Assembly (NCBI GenBank): GCA_016987375.1
Contig: PJRA01000323.1
Coordinates: 1,853,441-1,917,440 of the forward strand
Source of the DNA: Brachionus koreanus
Taxonomy: Eukaryota; Rotifera; Eurotatoria; Ploima; Brachionidae
Direction of reading: 5' to 3'
Length of the DNA: 64,000 nt
The translations under genes were made by a program, and so were the position numbers. The first letter of the stretch is position 1. Every line of letters begins with the position of its first letter. This document shows positions 33,801 to 46,451 of this stretch, piece after piece. The notes under the pieces were generated by a model, which ran no database searches, was not told where the DNA came from, and saw nothing but the letters and a program-made list of their open reading frames with translations.

Positions 33801-33967
33801 TACAAAAAAAATTAACAAAAATTATCAAAAAAAAAAACAAAAAAACTTAATGTGAATTATTACAGTTCTGAATTGTTTCCTGAACCTACGTAGAACGTAG
33901 GCGAATTGTCCGGATAGAGGGCGGCACGCTTTTTTTCTCTTTTAGGTGGATCATTTTCTTTAGACAT
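27871..33967 (-). CDS. TTLL10: Tubulin tyrosine ligase-like protein TTLL10 (polyglycylase), 6 exons
   Basis: Read from 33967: exons 33864-33967, 33483-33799, 30147-30619, 28538-28748, 28027-28482 and 27871-27968 join to 552 aa with consistent phases. The N-terminus (PTFYVGSGNNSEL, GWEQI, LKWVQC, SFREGDQMVNHIPN) matches the TTLL10 N-terminal domain. The ATP-grasp core follows: NDELWICKPVSMNQGKGI (141-158), KFDIRCYMLI, HLTNQFFQKKDPQY, then GYDFMIDEDMKIWLIEVNVN (327-346), where D333, E342 and N344 are the expected Mg/ATP residues. KKILPLTAQKNYQLIF closes the family region; residues 390-552 are Pro/Ser/Lys-rich. TTLL10 elongates polyglycine side chains on axonemal tubulin and other substrates, usually after an initiating glycylase. 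Intron 2 (2.9 kb) and intron 3 (1.4 kb) carry transposon relics. An alternative acceptor for the last exon is possible. Confidence 0.9.
29225..29830 (+). mobile_element. Dead mariner-family transposase in TTLL10 intron 3
   Basis: The plus strand encodes ITFDEKWIFFQDFDNKNQWL, the region of the first catalytic Asp of mariner (TFDEKW), then QTAQSVVKRG, KVIFC, a degenerate ENARPQAP (second motif DNARPH), a CNPDLS remnant (third motif SPDL) and the C-terminal CIKRE-YKRGSELL and IAKDHRAQW block equal to the family's WYKRGIELLPxRWxKVIxxNG ending. Several stops and frameshifts are present and the spacing between the second and third motifs is shortened. It is antisense to TTLL10. Confidence 0.85.
30682..30718. 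repeat. Compact hairpin, 15-bp stem and 7-nt loop
   Basis: GTTAGCTCAGAATAA and TTATTCTGATCTAAC are complementary at 14 of 15 positions around the loop GTCAAAG, 63 bp upstream (in transcript terms) of TTLL10 exon 3. It is not part of a recognised element. Confidence 0.6.
31131..31300 (-). repeat. tRNA-derived SINE-like sequence
   Basis: On the minus strand an A-box-like TAGTTTATCAGTATGC (31294-31279) is followed 35 nt on by a perfect B box GGTTCGATCCC (31245-31235), the spacing of an internal Pol III promoter. The acceptor and T stems do not pair, so it is not a functional tRNA. The 100 bp downstream, ending in GGTTCTTAGTAACCCC, may be the tRNA-unrelated SINE body. It lies in TTLL10 intron 2. 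Confidence 0.5.
32241..32405. mobile_element. GC-rich inverted-repeat (MITE-like) element in TTLL10 intron 2
   Basis: Arms 32241-32274 and 32372-32405 are reverse complements with few mismatches; the inner 20 bp (TAATAAAACCAAAACGGTCT) match at 19 of 20 positions. The 97-bp core is strikingly GC-rich for this region and is itself built from GGTCGG/CCGACC motifs. The overlapping open frames on both strands here (32194-32412, 32274-32486) follow from the palindromic structure and are not genes. Confidence 0.75.
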
Positions 33968-36900
33968 TTTAAAAAACCTTAAATTTTTCTAATTTAAATT
34001 CATTGAGTTCGAAAAGAAAAAATAAAACTTCAAGTTCTTCTGAATCCTGTTGATAAAACGATTGTGTCGTATTATAATAATTTATAAATTAAATTACCTT
34101 AGATACAGAAGGATTTCTTTAGAGTATTTCAAAGATAAAAGATTAAGAAGTTATAAAAAATTTTAGTTTTTATAGTAACTTTTTACGATTTTAATAACGA
34201 ACCTATTTGAAATTCAAATGATGAAAATGGAGCTAGAAAAAATTAAATCAAAACCTCATGCTGATTAAATTAGATTAAGTTGACAATTTGTTTACAATAA
34301 CGCAAGAGGTTTGGGCTTAAGAGTGAAGAAGTTTGCCTAAAATAAGAAAATTTGAGTGTAATCATGGCAACTAATTGTTTGAAAAATACTCAATTTTAGC
34401 CTCAAGATTCGGAAATCGATTTAGTACAGTCAATAATCACAGATCGAAGACACTTACTTGAATATTTTTTTGATTACTTCTCTAACCAAAATATGCACGA
34501 TTTCATAATTGACTTTCAAACAAAATAAAATTATAAAAAAAAATTAAATTTTGAATTTTATTTAGAATGAAAAAAGAATTTAAATTTCAATTTTTTTTTT
34601 AAATTGCTTCTAGCTTTTAGTTTTAGCTTTAAAAAACAAACTTAAGTTTGAACATTTATCAGTGAATGACATTGTTGCCAGGCTTGGCTCAATTGAATAA
34701 ATTATCCAAGTTTATTCAGTTTGTTGTATTGCTATATTATTATTACATAAATTAAGCATGTGTAGGTTATGTATGTTTAATTAATATTAAGTTTTTTCTT
34801 CTTTCAAGCATTGAATTCAGTTTTGAAGAGCACGGAAAGGTGGATTCAATCAAAGCATTACATTAGGAAAATAAACACTGGCACTTTTTGCTTTAATTTG
34901 AGGAAAAAAAAACATTTGTTATTTTGTTTTAGAAACTATGGGAATGAGCATGCAAAAATTTCTTCCTTCAAATAAAATCATTTTTAACATTTCTCCAAAG
35001 CACTAATTCCCATTTTAATTTTTCAAAATTTAAAATCCATTCAAAAATCAATATATCATTTGCTAAATGATAACAAATTTCGCTTATCAGCTCTAAACTC
35101 ATTGATGATTTTTTAATTAAAATACTACTTGAAGGCTTTGCTTTTTCTCGAAACAATATATTGTTCTCAATTTTTATATTAAAATCAAATTACTCACAAA
35201 TCATATCAATAGCAGATAAATCAAGAATCAATCGCATTAATGCTCATCTTCTCGATCTTAATCCAATTTTGTTTTAGCTAAGCATATGCTGGAACATGTC
35301 GCTTTCACGCGCTAAGATAACCTAGTTTAAGGAAATTTTAATTTAGATATCAACTTTAAAACAAAAAAAACTTTTTTGCCTCAGTAAATATTAATTCTGC
35401 ATCTAGATGGTTTCAAATATTTAAATTATCATTCGGCACTTGTTTAAACTTGACTCTATTAATGTAGCTATGAAATTTGAGAGTGCATCTGAAAAACCCT
35501 AACTACTAGTCCAAAGTAATCCTATACCTCAATATTAAGATCAATTGATTCGAGACACAAATTTTAAAATTTGAGAAAATTTTCAATGATTAAGACTTGA
35601 ATATGCGCGGGTTAAATAATAATTATCTCAATTTTAAGATTACATATCAATTAGCAATTTTTATTTTTCAATCAATAATTATTGTTTAATTTTATACACA
35701 ATAGGTTAATTATTAGTCTTAATTTTTGTAAACCTTGAAAGAGACTTGATTTTAGTTGCGTTTTAACAAAAAAAATCAAATGAATAAAAATAATTCTCAA
35801 TAATTTCATTTTTTAATCAATATACGAATATTTTGTCTTAATTAGTTTAAATAAAAAAAAGAAGCTGAGCATTAAGCATTGCTAAATTAATAAGTAATTA
35901 ATTAACATCAAGACCAGAATATATTTTTGTTTAAATCATCTAATAAATAAATAAATTATCATTATCCTTTATTTCTGATTAAAAATACTCGAAAAATTAC
36001 CAAAAAATTTAGTATTATCTTTTGTTTTTGTCTTATCTATTTTAAAATTTTGAGGCAAGATTTTTCAATTTGTAAGCAATAAAAGAACTTTTTTTTTCTT
36101 AAGGTACATTAATTATTAGCAAAAAAATTGTATGCAAGTGTTTTTAAACCCTCATCTTGGTTTGATAGTTGAAAATTTTATCAAGATGTTTATTTCGTTT
36201 TGATGACTGGTCCAGATAATATTAGTCATCATTGAAAATATTTTTATATTAAGATATAAAAATAATTTTTTTTAAGGTTAAAAATTTTAAATTAGAAATT
36301 TTTTTTTGAGCAAAAGCTGAATAGTTAATGACATGTTTGGCAGTTGAGTTTAATGATTTTTTATTTTCTTTTATAAACTTAATCTTAATTTAAAATAAAA
36401 CCATAGGCACTCAATAAAATTAATTTTGTTGTTTAATTTATTCAAATTTCATAGTTAAATAAGAATTTAAAAAAAATATTTATTTTTCAGTTGCGTGACT
36501 AAGTAACCCCATTTCTTCTTCCTGGTTACATAAATTTTTCAAATAATTAAAATCCAAAATTTGCATTGAGTATCCCATTTCAATCAAATTGTTTTCAATT
36601 AGATGCAAATCAAAACAAATAGAAAATAAATTGTTTTACGGTATTAAAAAGGTGAAATAGGCAGTCCATAAATGGTTGAGTTGTTTGCATTTTTAAACAC
36701 TTGCCATCACTTAAAAGACAAGATAATTAATTAATTTGTTTGTTGCAAGATTTTAACGATTGACTGATTTATTTCAAAATTCTTTGAAATTAATTTTTGT
36801 ACAAGCCGCTCCATTCATTCCAAAGGATATTTTCTTAATTTATCTATTCAAATATTTCATATATATTTTCATTTAGAGAGAGCTACGAACCGATTGATAA

Positions 36901-39900
36901 GCCGGACTAGCTTTCAAAATTAGTGATTAATCGATTTGTATCCTTGATGATAAATTTCAAATTAATTTTTTTCTATAAATCGATGAATTTTTTTAATAAA
37001 ATTTGAAGAAAAAGAAATCAAAAGTTTTTTTTTAGGTAAAGGTTAACAGCCCCCAATTTAGCCTATTTGAGATAATAAAACAATAAAATTTATTGAAAAA
37101 CTCAAGTGCTTATTTTCAGAGCCAGTTCAACACTAAGTGATTTACAACTTAATGAACTTTTGAAATGCGTGTGTAAACCAAGTGTTTCTAAAGCATGGAT
37201 CTATGTGAGCATAGCGCATTTAATTTTTTCGCTCTGATCCGATTATCATTAGGATATTTGTCTAGTCATTTAATAATAAACACATAAACGATTTGCATTT
37301 GATTATTATAAGTTTGCTTTTTAAATTAATCATCTTATCGTTGTCAAAATGTATGAGCAAATCTGAAATTTTCTAATTCCGAATTACTTAATAGATTAAG
37401 CTACCCAAAATTGTCCATAACAAACAACAATAACAACAACAAAACCCTTTTCGCTAGAGACAAATATTTTCTTATATTTTATAAACACCTATAGTCGCTA
37501 TATGAAAGACTAAGAAAAAAAATTTAGAAAAAAAAGGTAAACTAAAATAGTCCGGACTAAATCGGATTTGTATTGTTTTGGAAATAATTCATTTTAAGAA
37601 AACATATAATTTTAATTTACGCAAAAGCCAAACTTGGTCCAATTTATTATTTAAGTCAAGATTCCATATAATTTTTATTAATTTAATTCTATGCAAGTTG
37701 ACTTATTTCTTTGGGTTATAAAATTTATTTCAATAGAATTTAATGAACTGTGATTTTGAAATTAATTCTAAAAATTTTATGTTTTGTAAAATTGAAAATA
37801 CGTCTTTTCTACATTGACATAACAAGGAAACTACTCAAGAATAAATGGTTCTCAACAACCAAAAAAATAAAAACTATAAAAGCTTTTTTCATTTTCAAGT
37901 ATTTTAAGTTAATGTTTCGGATAAATTTTTTATTAAAATATTTCTATATGAGTTTTTTTTTTTAAAAGTGGCATTATTAGAAGCTGATAATTTTTTAGTA
38001 AACAAATAAACTACTTGAGATTATCGATGGCTAAAATAATAAAATGTTCCAAAAATGGTCACTAATTTATTTAGGTCTTTATCTATTAGCTGTAAAATTA
38101 AGGTAGTCTAAATAGATTAACAATGAGCAGAGAACAAAATTGCAAGTGAATTTTATGTATTTTATTTTATTATTATTTTACTAAAAAATAATTTGTTCTT
38201 TTTTTTTTCTATTAGGGCTTTGTTTTGAGGTCACATTTCAGTCTTAATTGAAAACTTCCTCCAAATTAGATCTACCTATTCTTTTTAGAGCTCTTTTTTT
38301 TTTAATTAAAATATTTCAAAATCAAATCTGTATGTATCTAATCAAAACCCTTATCTGTTAATAATATCTCCTAGAAAAATATTCAATATCTCAATTATAT
38401 TTGTCAAAAATCTTAAGCTAGTCTAAAACCTATATATTGACTGTGTTCAATTGACTATTTACAAGCTTACATGGAATATCAACAAATAACCAAAATTAAA
38501 TTTAAAAAAGATCCAATGGTTATATAGACATATTTTTTGTCTTTTTTGTTTTGTTAGAAAATAATTAGCAATATGAGACAGTATTAATTTGGTTGTAATC
38601 AGATGGCTGGTCATTTAAGATGTTTATATATCTGGTTTGTTTAAGACAGAGATCGTGTTACATCCAAAAGCGCTATCATTTAGAAGATCTGTGTTTTGTT
38701 TGAATTTCTGATTTTAATGATGCACTGATAGAAAAATAAAAGAATAAATTGATATGTCTGTATATTTTCAATATAGCACGGGACATCATGGTCTTTGATT
38801 AAGTATAGAATTCTGATTATTTATATAAACAAGCTAGATAGCCTTTTGATTAAGTAGGCTGTGTTTAATTTTTATTTTTTTTGGGTATCTTTATTTTAGT
38901 AATGTGGAAATTTTATACTTCGATGATAAAAAATATATTTTTTAGATTGTGAAATAGAGTAATAAAAATTTGAAACTTTTTTTTTTTAAATCATTAAATA
39001 CATCCGTTTTATTAAATTAAAAGAGTTCTTGGCTATGTAGATAATCTCATTGTATACAACAAAGACAATGACAAATCTCTAATTGATATGTGATATAAAT
39101 AAATATTGTTTCAAATTTTAAAAAATTTTGGCAAGTTTTGTTTAATCCAGGTTAAATAGATCGAATATCGATTCTCAAGGATTATCTGTATTTTATCGAG
39201 TATTTTTAAAACAGTTTTTTTTCTGTTCAAAAACTTTTAGCTAGATAAATAGACAATTAATCATTCGAATAGATAAGTCCATTTTTCATCGTATCGTAAA
39301 TCAATGGTTATCTATGGGAAGAATGAATTTATCAGGTAGGTTGGACCAAGTGAGCAAATTTGTCATTTAAATGATAAATTTTATTTATTTTTTCATACGA
39401 TTTGAACACATATTTTTGGTTTTTTGTCTCTTTACCATGTCAGAACACGTTAAATAAACTAGAAATTTTGAAAAAAATAGAAATCAATTTTTAGATTTTT
39501 TTTTGTTTTAAAGTGTTTTTTTTTATTTAAATAAAAATCACAAAATCACAAAATGAGAATTAATTTTAAATAATAAATATTTAATTTTTTTGTTTTAAAC
39601 TTATTTAAACATTGTTGATACATTATTTATTCAATGACATGCGATACACAGAATAAATATTGTATATAAAAAGTACGCTCATTAGTTTGCCACTAATCCG
39701 ACTCAGATTCAATTGATACAAACATGAATATCGAATATCATTTTATCTAGTACTATTTCTCAAGATTAATCTTTAAATTTTAATGTAACCACCTAAAGGC
39801 ACACATGAGTCGGTTACTATCGATATTATTTCTCTTGATACTAAGTCCATCTAGAAACTTAATTTTTTTCTTAATTACGGCGTCCAGGATTTATTGATTT

Positions 39901-42900
39901 TCTTAGAGAGAAAATATTTTCTTACTAAAAAAAAAAAGTTTATTCAATTTGACTGCTTTTTTTTCTCTAATTGATTTTGACTTTTGAACAATATCAGGAT
40001 ATAGCTAGCAAATGTTTTATTCGTTTTGGCAGTCATTAATGAATGCTTGGTTAAGTTATACAACAAGATTAGCATCATGGTTTAAGCTTCAATTACATTT
40101 AGCGTTTTTCTTTCTGGGTATTTTTTCTTTGCTTTATTTTAGTGCTTGCTTGGTTTATTTAGGATCTGTTATTAGGTAACTAGATTCATATTTTTTTTTT
40201 ATTTTTCTGAGTATGCCCAATTTAAAATTTAGATATACAAATGTTTGAGAATAAATTCCTTAAATATTTATGTTGATTAATTAAGTTTTGAAATGAGGGT
40301 ACAATAAATCCATAAACAAGTCTAGGAATCTGTTTAAATCGGCATAGAAATTTAATTTTCCGAGACTCAGCATTTAAATTTTGGCTTATTTAAAGTATTT
40401 TTTTATTCAAAGTCCTCAGGCTAATTTGAATACCTTGCACAGAAATAAAATCAATAAATTTTCAAAAAGAACATTTTTTTTTATCTTAAGCTGTTTTAAT
40501 TTTTAGTAAAATACAAGATAACTTTAAACGAATAGTTCATATTGATTGAATCCCTTGGTATATAATTTATCGATTGGGCTGTGTGTTTCGTTTCCCAAGC
40601 CAAGATTAGATAATCGAGAATCTAAAAAATTGTTCAAAAACTAGTAATAATTAATCAAAATGCTAAATAAATTGTTCAAGACAAATAGTAGCTGAGATTA
40701 GAGGTGGTTTTAATTAATAAAATTTCTTTTGCCAACAAGCACAATCAACATTTATTCTATCTAAAGGATTAAATCTTAAAAGTACTATTCGAATATTGTT
40801 TCCACGAAAAGAAAATATTAGCTGCGAATGCTTACAAGTTGTGCCACAAGCCGAGCTAACTTTCAAATCATAAAACAGAGCTAATAAAATTTCAAATTAA
40901 ATAGATTAGAAAAAAATTTATTTAGCCATGTTTAAAGCAAATTGTCTTAGGGATACATTGTCACGAAAGGAAGCGAGTTGACAGATATTTGATTGAATAC
41001 AATTTTTAATAATTAAACAATGATTGTTAATTAATTTATTTTTGACCGAATAATCGGCCTAAAATACGACACCTTTGTCAAAAAGAAAAGATACTTAAAG
41101 GTTAGACCCAAAACGGATTTGCTTCATTTAAATTGTATTCAACAGAAAGTAAAAAGAGAAGGATTAAGATGTTTATGAATAGATATAAAAATTTATATTC
41201 TATTTTAGTTTAATATTTATATATAGATGTAGGCTTAAAGAAGAAAGCGACTAAATTCAAATAGTTGTAGATTCTTTTAAATTAAAAACTTATTCGTAAA
41301 GTTTAAACTTTCGACACAAACACTTAGACTCGGATCATTCGAGTATTTACAGGCTTCCCGCTTAAGACTCCCGTTTTTAATTACTTCAAGAGCTCTAAAA
41401 ACTGATTCAAATAAGAAAAGTAATTAAAACCGCATTCAATTATTTGAAATCGTTCTTTTGCTCCATTTTTTTCTCTTTTTTCTCTTTAAGTACGCTCAGT
41501 TTGTCTTTATTTTACATTATAGAATCCTCAAGAGAAAATTCAAATGCACAATTTTTCTTTGGCAAATTTTGACTTAATAATCTAAGTTAAAATCTAAATA
41601 GATTGTCACTTTTTACATTTTAAATTTTGTTTAAAGCTCTTGAAAAAAAAATATGAATTCAAAAAAATTTTTTTAGTAGAAATTTTTCAATTAAAAAAAA
41701 AATTTAAATTATTTTTTATTTAGAGAGGATTAAAAAAAAATTGAGTTAAATTTTTCTGTTAAATATTTCACCATTCAAAAGAGAGATAATTTAATAGAAA
41801 AAAATTAAAATGATTTTTAATAGAGCAACTCTGATATCACATGAAAGAGGCTTCGAAAACTCCAATTTGCAAAACTATCAGCAAATTAAAGCTACTTATC
41901 TGAAAAATAATTGAAAAAGATAGAAAAAAAAAGTAAGCTCTATTCAGTAAAGTTAAGTAAATATTTGGTCTAATTGGATTGAATGTTGGCTAAGTTAGGA
42001 ATAGGCCATTACGTTAGAGTTGATTGATATTTTCAAGCAGATAAATTAAACTTTATTCTGGTATGTGTTCGAAATTTGTGGGGCTATGGAAGCCTCATCG
42101 ATAAGGCATCGAAAATAGCACACAATTTCAATAGCTTAATTGAGTTCGTGCTGGTATAATATCAAACGAAACTAATTAAAATAAACAAAATTTCGCATTT
42201 TGTTTATTTGAAACGGAACCAAGAAAATCTAGAAAATAAAATATAAAAAAGGTGATAAAATTTCGAATAGTTTGGTGACACATTTCAAACAAACTATTCG
42301 ACTAACTCAAAAATTTCTGCTATTTGACGGCTTTCTATGCTTGCTCAGCCAGCATTTGTATTATCTCTTAAAAAAATAAAAACCAAACTAAATTTTTCTA
42401 TTTTCTCTAAACAGTTTATTCAATTTAAATTCTTCTTTTTTTTGCAAAAGGAAAGCAAACAAAGCCGATAATAAAACTATTCGTAAACATTAAATACCGA
42501 GTAGTGTTTTTAATCTAATTAAGTCAAAATCAATACCGATAGCAAGCAGGTTTTTATTCTATAAAAACCAAATATTGCTCAATATTAGCACATTAGTATT
42601 GTTTTTATCTAGAGCGAAATCTTGTTATGCAAGCACATTATTGAATAAATCCATTTGAATTTAAGTTGGCTGCTCATGTGAATCTCTTTTTTCTAATTTT
42701 AGCCTGACTGGTTGGGCAAATTAGCAATTATTTGAGCTCTATTTTACGCTCGGACGAATTTGGACAAGATTTTAAAAAAATTAATTTTTAACATATTTTT
42801 CTTTAGGTCATTAGAATTACGAAAAACATGCGTTTGACTAATAAAGCGCCTACACATATTGATCTAACCTGGGGCTATTTGATTTTATTCGTACATAGCT

Positions 42901-43762
42901 TTTGCTCATATTTTACACCAAATTAAACACTTTTATTTCAATCAATGGGAATTAAAATGATTAATTAAGTTGGAATTAGCTATTTTGTAGCCGTTCAGAA
43001 TAAAAATTTTCTCACCTGCACTCAAATTAAATACATATAAATTTTTTTGTTTTATTTAATTTTACTTTAATTTTTAAAGCTTTCGGAGAGTGTGTATTAA
43101 GTCATTTGAAAAATTGGAAAAAGAAAAAAAAATAATAAAATAAATTCATTTAATTTTTTTTGTCAGCTTAAAAAATTAATTTATTTGAAATAAAAAGCTT
43201 TTTGTTAATAGACTAGGTTAATTTGGTTTAAATTAGCTAAAAAAAATTAAATTTTTTTTACTCAACAGGTTTTTATAAAAATTGAAAATTTTTTTTTCAT
43301 ATTAAAAGCTTATAAAATCGGCTTAAGTAGCTCTTTAATTAAAATAAACCTAAGCCAAAGTTTATAATAAATTAACTTTGTCCTAATATTTGTTTTATCT
43401 TTTTTTTTAGATCAATAAACTTACAGATTTATTCAAATGTTTATCTCATCTAAACATTGGACATAGTAATTTTATCTGATTCAAGCTCTACGTTTATCGA
43501 ATAGAATTTACGAAAAATATCACCTTGCCCAACAAAACAAAACACACACAAAAAAAATTCTACTGATTACTAATTTGTTAATTGTAACAAATTACGCTTT
43601 CGATTTTTTTAATCAATAGAGCATATCTAATTTTTGAGTCGTCACTTGGTAACTAAAAAAAAAAATTAGCTCAGTTATAAATAGACGTCAATTTATTCAG
43701 CTAAAAAGCATTAAGCAAACATTTTCCAAATATTTTCTAAACACTGAATTTTTATTATTTAA
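33968..43762. other. Gene-free stretch of about 9.8 kb between TTLL10 and ephrin
   Basis: No open frame with coding character, no LINE or transposase fragment and no RNA gene is visible on either strand. The composition is less homopolymeric than the other intergenic stretches and contains many short mixed motifs, such as TAATTA/ATTTGCAT-type homeodomain and POU-like sites, but these are expected by chance in AT-rich DNA. A 10-bp perfect hairpin (CGAATAGTTT/AAACTATTCG) lies at 42265-42299. Its position just 5' of a developmental signalling gene suggests cis-regulatory DNA; that is inference. Confidence 0.45.
43676..43684 (+). promoter_or_regulatory. TATA box of the ephrin gene
   Basis: TATAAATAG lies 79 bp before the assigned ATG. 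Start sites would be expected about 30 bp downstream, near 43700-43710, where TTCAGCTAAAAAGCATT occurs, leaving a 5' UTR of about 55 nt with no intron required. Confidence 0.6.
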
Positions 43763-44527
43763 ATGATAAATCCGGGTATAAATTGGATGCAAAAATACAG
43801 CTTCAAGATGATAAAAATGATTCTCTTATTATTTGTATTAGTTAGTTCTGTCCATTCGAGCCTGAATATAGTCAAACTGCCGTCGCTCTACTGGAGCATC
43901 AACAACCGTTTGTTCACAGACTTGTCCGACCCGAGCTACTTTCTCAAGCTAAACGCTCACATCGGAGACAGCATTGATTTGGTGTGCCCTCGATCATCGC
44001 TAAACGACAACTCCTACGAGTACTCAGTGATTTACAAGGTTGGTTCCAAGTATGAGTTTGACAATTGTCTGATTAACCCCGATAATTATGAGACAGTTCC
44101 AATTCTAAAATGTGACAAAATAAATTCAATCAATTCGGTTAAGTTTACCATTTATTTTGTCAAATATTCGCCAGTTCCGAACGCACTGGAGTTCGAAGAG
44201 GACAAAGAATATTATTTTTTATCTACTTCAAGCGGCTCTAGAGACGGCATCAATCATCAAGCTGGCGGCCTATGCTCAAAATATAATATGAAATTTTCGA
44301 TTAAAATTAATTCAAATCAAAATTCGAGCCTATTGCAAAAATTGATTCAAAATAGTAAGCAAAATTTGAACGAGTCTTCAGAAAGCGATATAGCAAACAA
44401 TTTAGCTCTTCAATCAGCTTCACAATTGTCAAAATTGAACCTTTTCAATTCGGCAACATGCGCCAAATCTAAGCCAAATTTGACTTTTTTTATTTTTTTT
44501 ATAATTTCAAGTTTTTTTTTTAGTTGA
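43763..44527 (+). CDS. Ephrin, GPI-anchored (A) type, single exon
   Basis: 254 aa. A hydrophobic signal peptide MILLLFVLVSSVHSS (residues 19-33) follows a short polar leader, so translation may start at M16 rather than M1. The receptor-binding domain runs about 38-183: LPSLYWSINNRLF, DIDLVCPR-type strand, YSVIYKVGSKYEFDNC, and the GH-loop region PVPNALEFEEDKEYYFLSTS followed by GGLC. The four ephrin cysteines are present (C75, C102, C117, C171). After a Ser/Asn-rich stalk the protein ends in a hydrophobic stretch with no cytoplasmic tail (TFFIFFIISSFFFS), the form of a GPI-attachment signal. Ephrins signal through Eph receptor kinases at cell contacts, for example in axon guidance. Most ephrin genes have introns; this one has none. 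No N-glycosylation or PDZ-binding tail comparable to B-type ephrins is seen. Confidence 0.93.
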   Translation: MINPGINWMQKYSFKMIKMILLLFVLVSSVHSSLNIVKLPSLYWSINNRLFTDLSDPSYFLKLNAHIGDSIDLVCPRSSLNDNSYEYSVIYKVGSKYEFDNCLINPDNYETVPILKCDKINSINSVKFTIYFVKYSPVPNALEFEEDKEYYFLSTSSGSRDGINHQAGGLCSKYNMKFSIKINSNQNSSLLQKLIQNSKQNLNESSESDIANNLALQSASQLSKLNLFNSATCAKSKPNLTFFIFFIISSFFFS

Positions 44528-45240
44528 AATATTTGCTAAATTTTCTAACAGTGTAAACAAATGACCGATCGACTCGCATTTTGTAAAAAAAAAATTCAAT
44601 TCTATTTTTGTTTCTATTGTAAAAATACATGTAAATTTAATTTAATATTTTTTTCTTCTTATAAAATTTCCTTTTGAATTATAATAATAATAATAATAAA
44701 AAAAAAATTAATTAAATTTAATATTTTATTTAGAAGAAAAAATTGAATAATTTTCGCAAAGCTTGATCTTGGTTTTAATTTACACTATAAACAAAAACAC
44801 TAAAAAAAAAATTCTTTGTTTTGATAAGATTTGTTTAGAATTAAGGAAATAGTTTAACAAGAACTTAATCCTTATTTGAGTTCTTATTACAAGTAAAGCA
44901 TTCGACATGAAAGGATTAACGATCATTCTATCAAATATCAATAGTGTTTACATTAGAATTATTATTTTTCTGATAGGTTCAAGATATCTAATCAAGCTAA
45001 AGAAATTTTTTTATCTTTATTTTTATTGTAAAAAAATCTTATCTGTCAATTGGTTTATCTGATCGAGCACATGCTGATTCAACTCAGATAGCCTGTTATA
45101 TTCCCAGATATTCGAATGTTTTTTACAATTTTAATCTTAAATTTTTTTTCATTCGAAATTTTCTTCGAAACGATTGAAAGTATTAAGATTCGAAAATTAA
45201 TTTTTTAATATTTTATTATAAGCAAAAATATAAGTGATGA

Positions 45241-45423
45241 ACCGCCATAATTTGGTGATGGCCGTCTTGATGGTCGCGGGGGTAAAAAAAAAATTTCTTC
45301 CAAATTTTAACTTTTTTCTTTTATACTCAATTCTTTTATCTATCGAATTTTTATATTTGAAAATTTTTCATATTTTATTTTTGTATATGGCCATCAAAAC
45401 GGTCCACACCAAGTTTTGGCAGT
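45241..45423. mobile_element. Imperfect inverted-repeat element with GC-rich arms
   Basis: Left arm 45241-45276 and right arm 45388-45423 are reverse complements at roughly three-quarters of positions, sharing ATTTGGTG/GGCCGT/TTGATGG blocks, and flank about 110 bp of T-rich sequence. The arms stand out by base composition. CCAA(A/G)TTTTGG motifs recall the core of the element at 32.2-32.4 kb, so the two may be related. Confidence 0.5.
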
Positions 45424-45497
45424 CTAGTGGCCGTCCAAGCTTCCTAGTATTTTATAATTGAATAATTTTATTTTTCATCTAAAATCTTATCTTTCGT

Positions 45498-45520
45498 CAC
45501 CCTTGAGGTGTCCATTGAAT
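45498..45520 (+). repeat. Second copy of the retroelement-like 3' tail
   Basis: CACCCTTGAGGTGTCCATTG followed by AAT and (GTTAT)n parallels the sequence at 5070-5092 (stem-loop, then TC-ATTGAAT, then a short-period tail). Both are on the plus strand. Confidence 0.35.
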
Positions 45521-46029
45521 GTTATGTTATGTTTGGTAAACGTGCTCTCTCCATTCCAAGAACAAGTCCAAGCCATCGCAGTCGCTGATCTTGATGCACT
45601 GAATCATTTGTTGTACTGTACTTATATTTCTTAGCTAATTTTATACATCTATTTTAGTAAGGATACTTTTAACAAAATCATTCAAAAATGTAACGTTATT
45701 TCTTCTGCTAGTAATTTTTTTTTCTTGCTAGCAAATTTTTATAATAGCTAAAATAATGATAGTAATTATTTTCTTCTGATAGCAATTTTTTTCACCTGCT
45801 TATAAAATTATGTGTATGATAGCAATATTTTTTTTTTATAGCAAAAATAAAAGTTTAATAAAATAACCAAAAATATTTTTATTCATATTAATTTAGAAAA
45901 AAATAATAAAGAAAATAAGCTAAGTACCGACAAAAAATATAAAAATTTCATATGGAAATATTAATTTTAGTTTTTTCGCTGTTATTTTGATTTTCTGACA
46001 GAGCTATTTTCTGTATTTTTTTTTTTAAT

Positions 46030-46451
46030 TGTAGAACCACGAGGTTTGCCACGACGTTTCGGAACATTTGAAGATTTTTGTGCATCAGCTTGATAATTTT
46101 GATCAATATTTAAATCATTCGGTTCATTTAATTGTAAAGGATTCGATAGTTTTTACTATTTATAACATTGGATCAAATGTCATACTCTTGAAACGAATTT
46201 TCCAAAGGAGTAACTTGTTGTTGTTGCTTTTCTTGTTGTAACTGTTGCTGTCGAGATTCAGATGGTTTAATTTCTAATGCTTTTTTTGTTTTTCTTTTTT
46301 GACCTAATGGAGCATCATGTGCATTTGCGTGACATTCAAGTTTTTTTTTTTTTGCAAGATAAAGCTAATATATGCTTACTAACATAATTTTTCCTATTAA
46401 ACGGACATGTACACGTACTTTGTCTCCAATCTGATGATATTTCAACTGTCT
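46030..46451 (-). mobile_element. MULE (Mutator-like) transposase C-terminal relic
   Basis: On the minus strand from 46451 the frame reads VEISSDWRQSTCTCPFNRKN, then YVSKHILAL, a SWIM-type finger (CxC...CxH) in which the second cysteine has become serine, followed by LECHANAHDAPLGQKKKNKK, a Gln-rich stretch and, near the end, RRGKPRGST, an AT-hook-like motif. SWIM finger plus basic AT-hook tail is the usual C-terminus of animal MULE transposases. Stops and frameshifts separate the blocks, so the element is dead; the DDE domain is absent. Confidence 0.65.

Noticed and set aside
34968..35156. 62-codon minus-strand open frame in the gene-free stretch
   Set aside because: Common AT-rich codons, no motif, no flanking exons; length is within chance for this composition.
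45234..45461. 75-codon open frame as a small secreted protein
   Set aside because: It spans both arms of an inverted repeat and its hydrophobic middle is a T-rich spacer.
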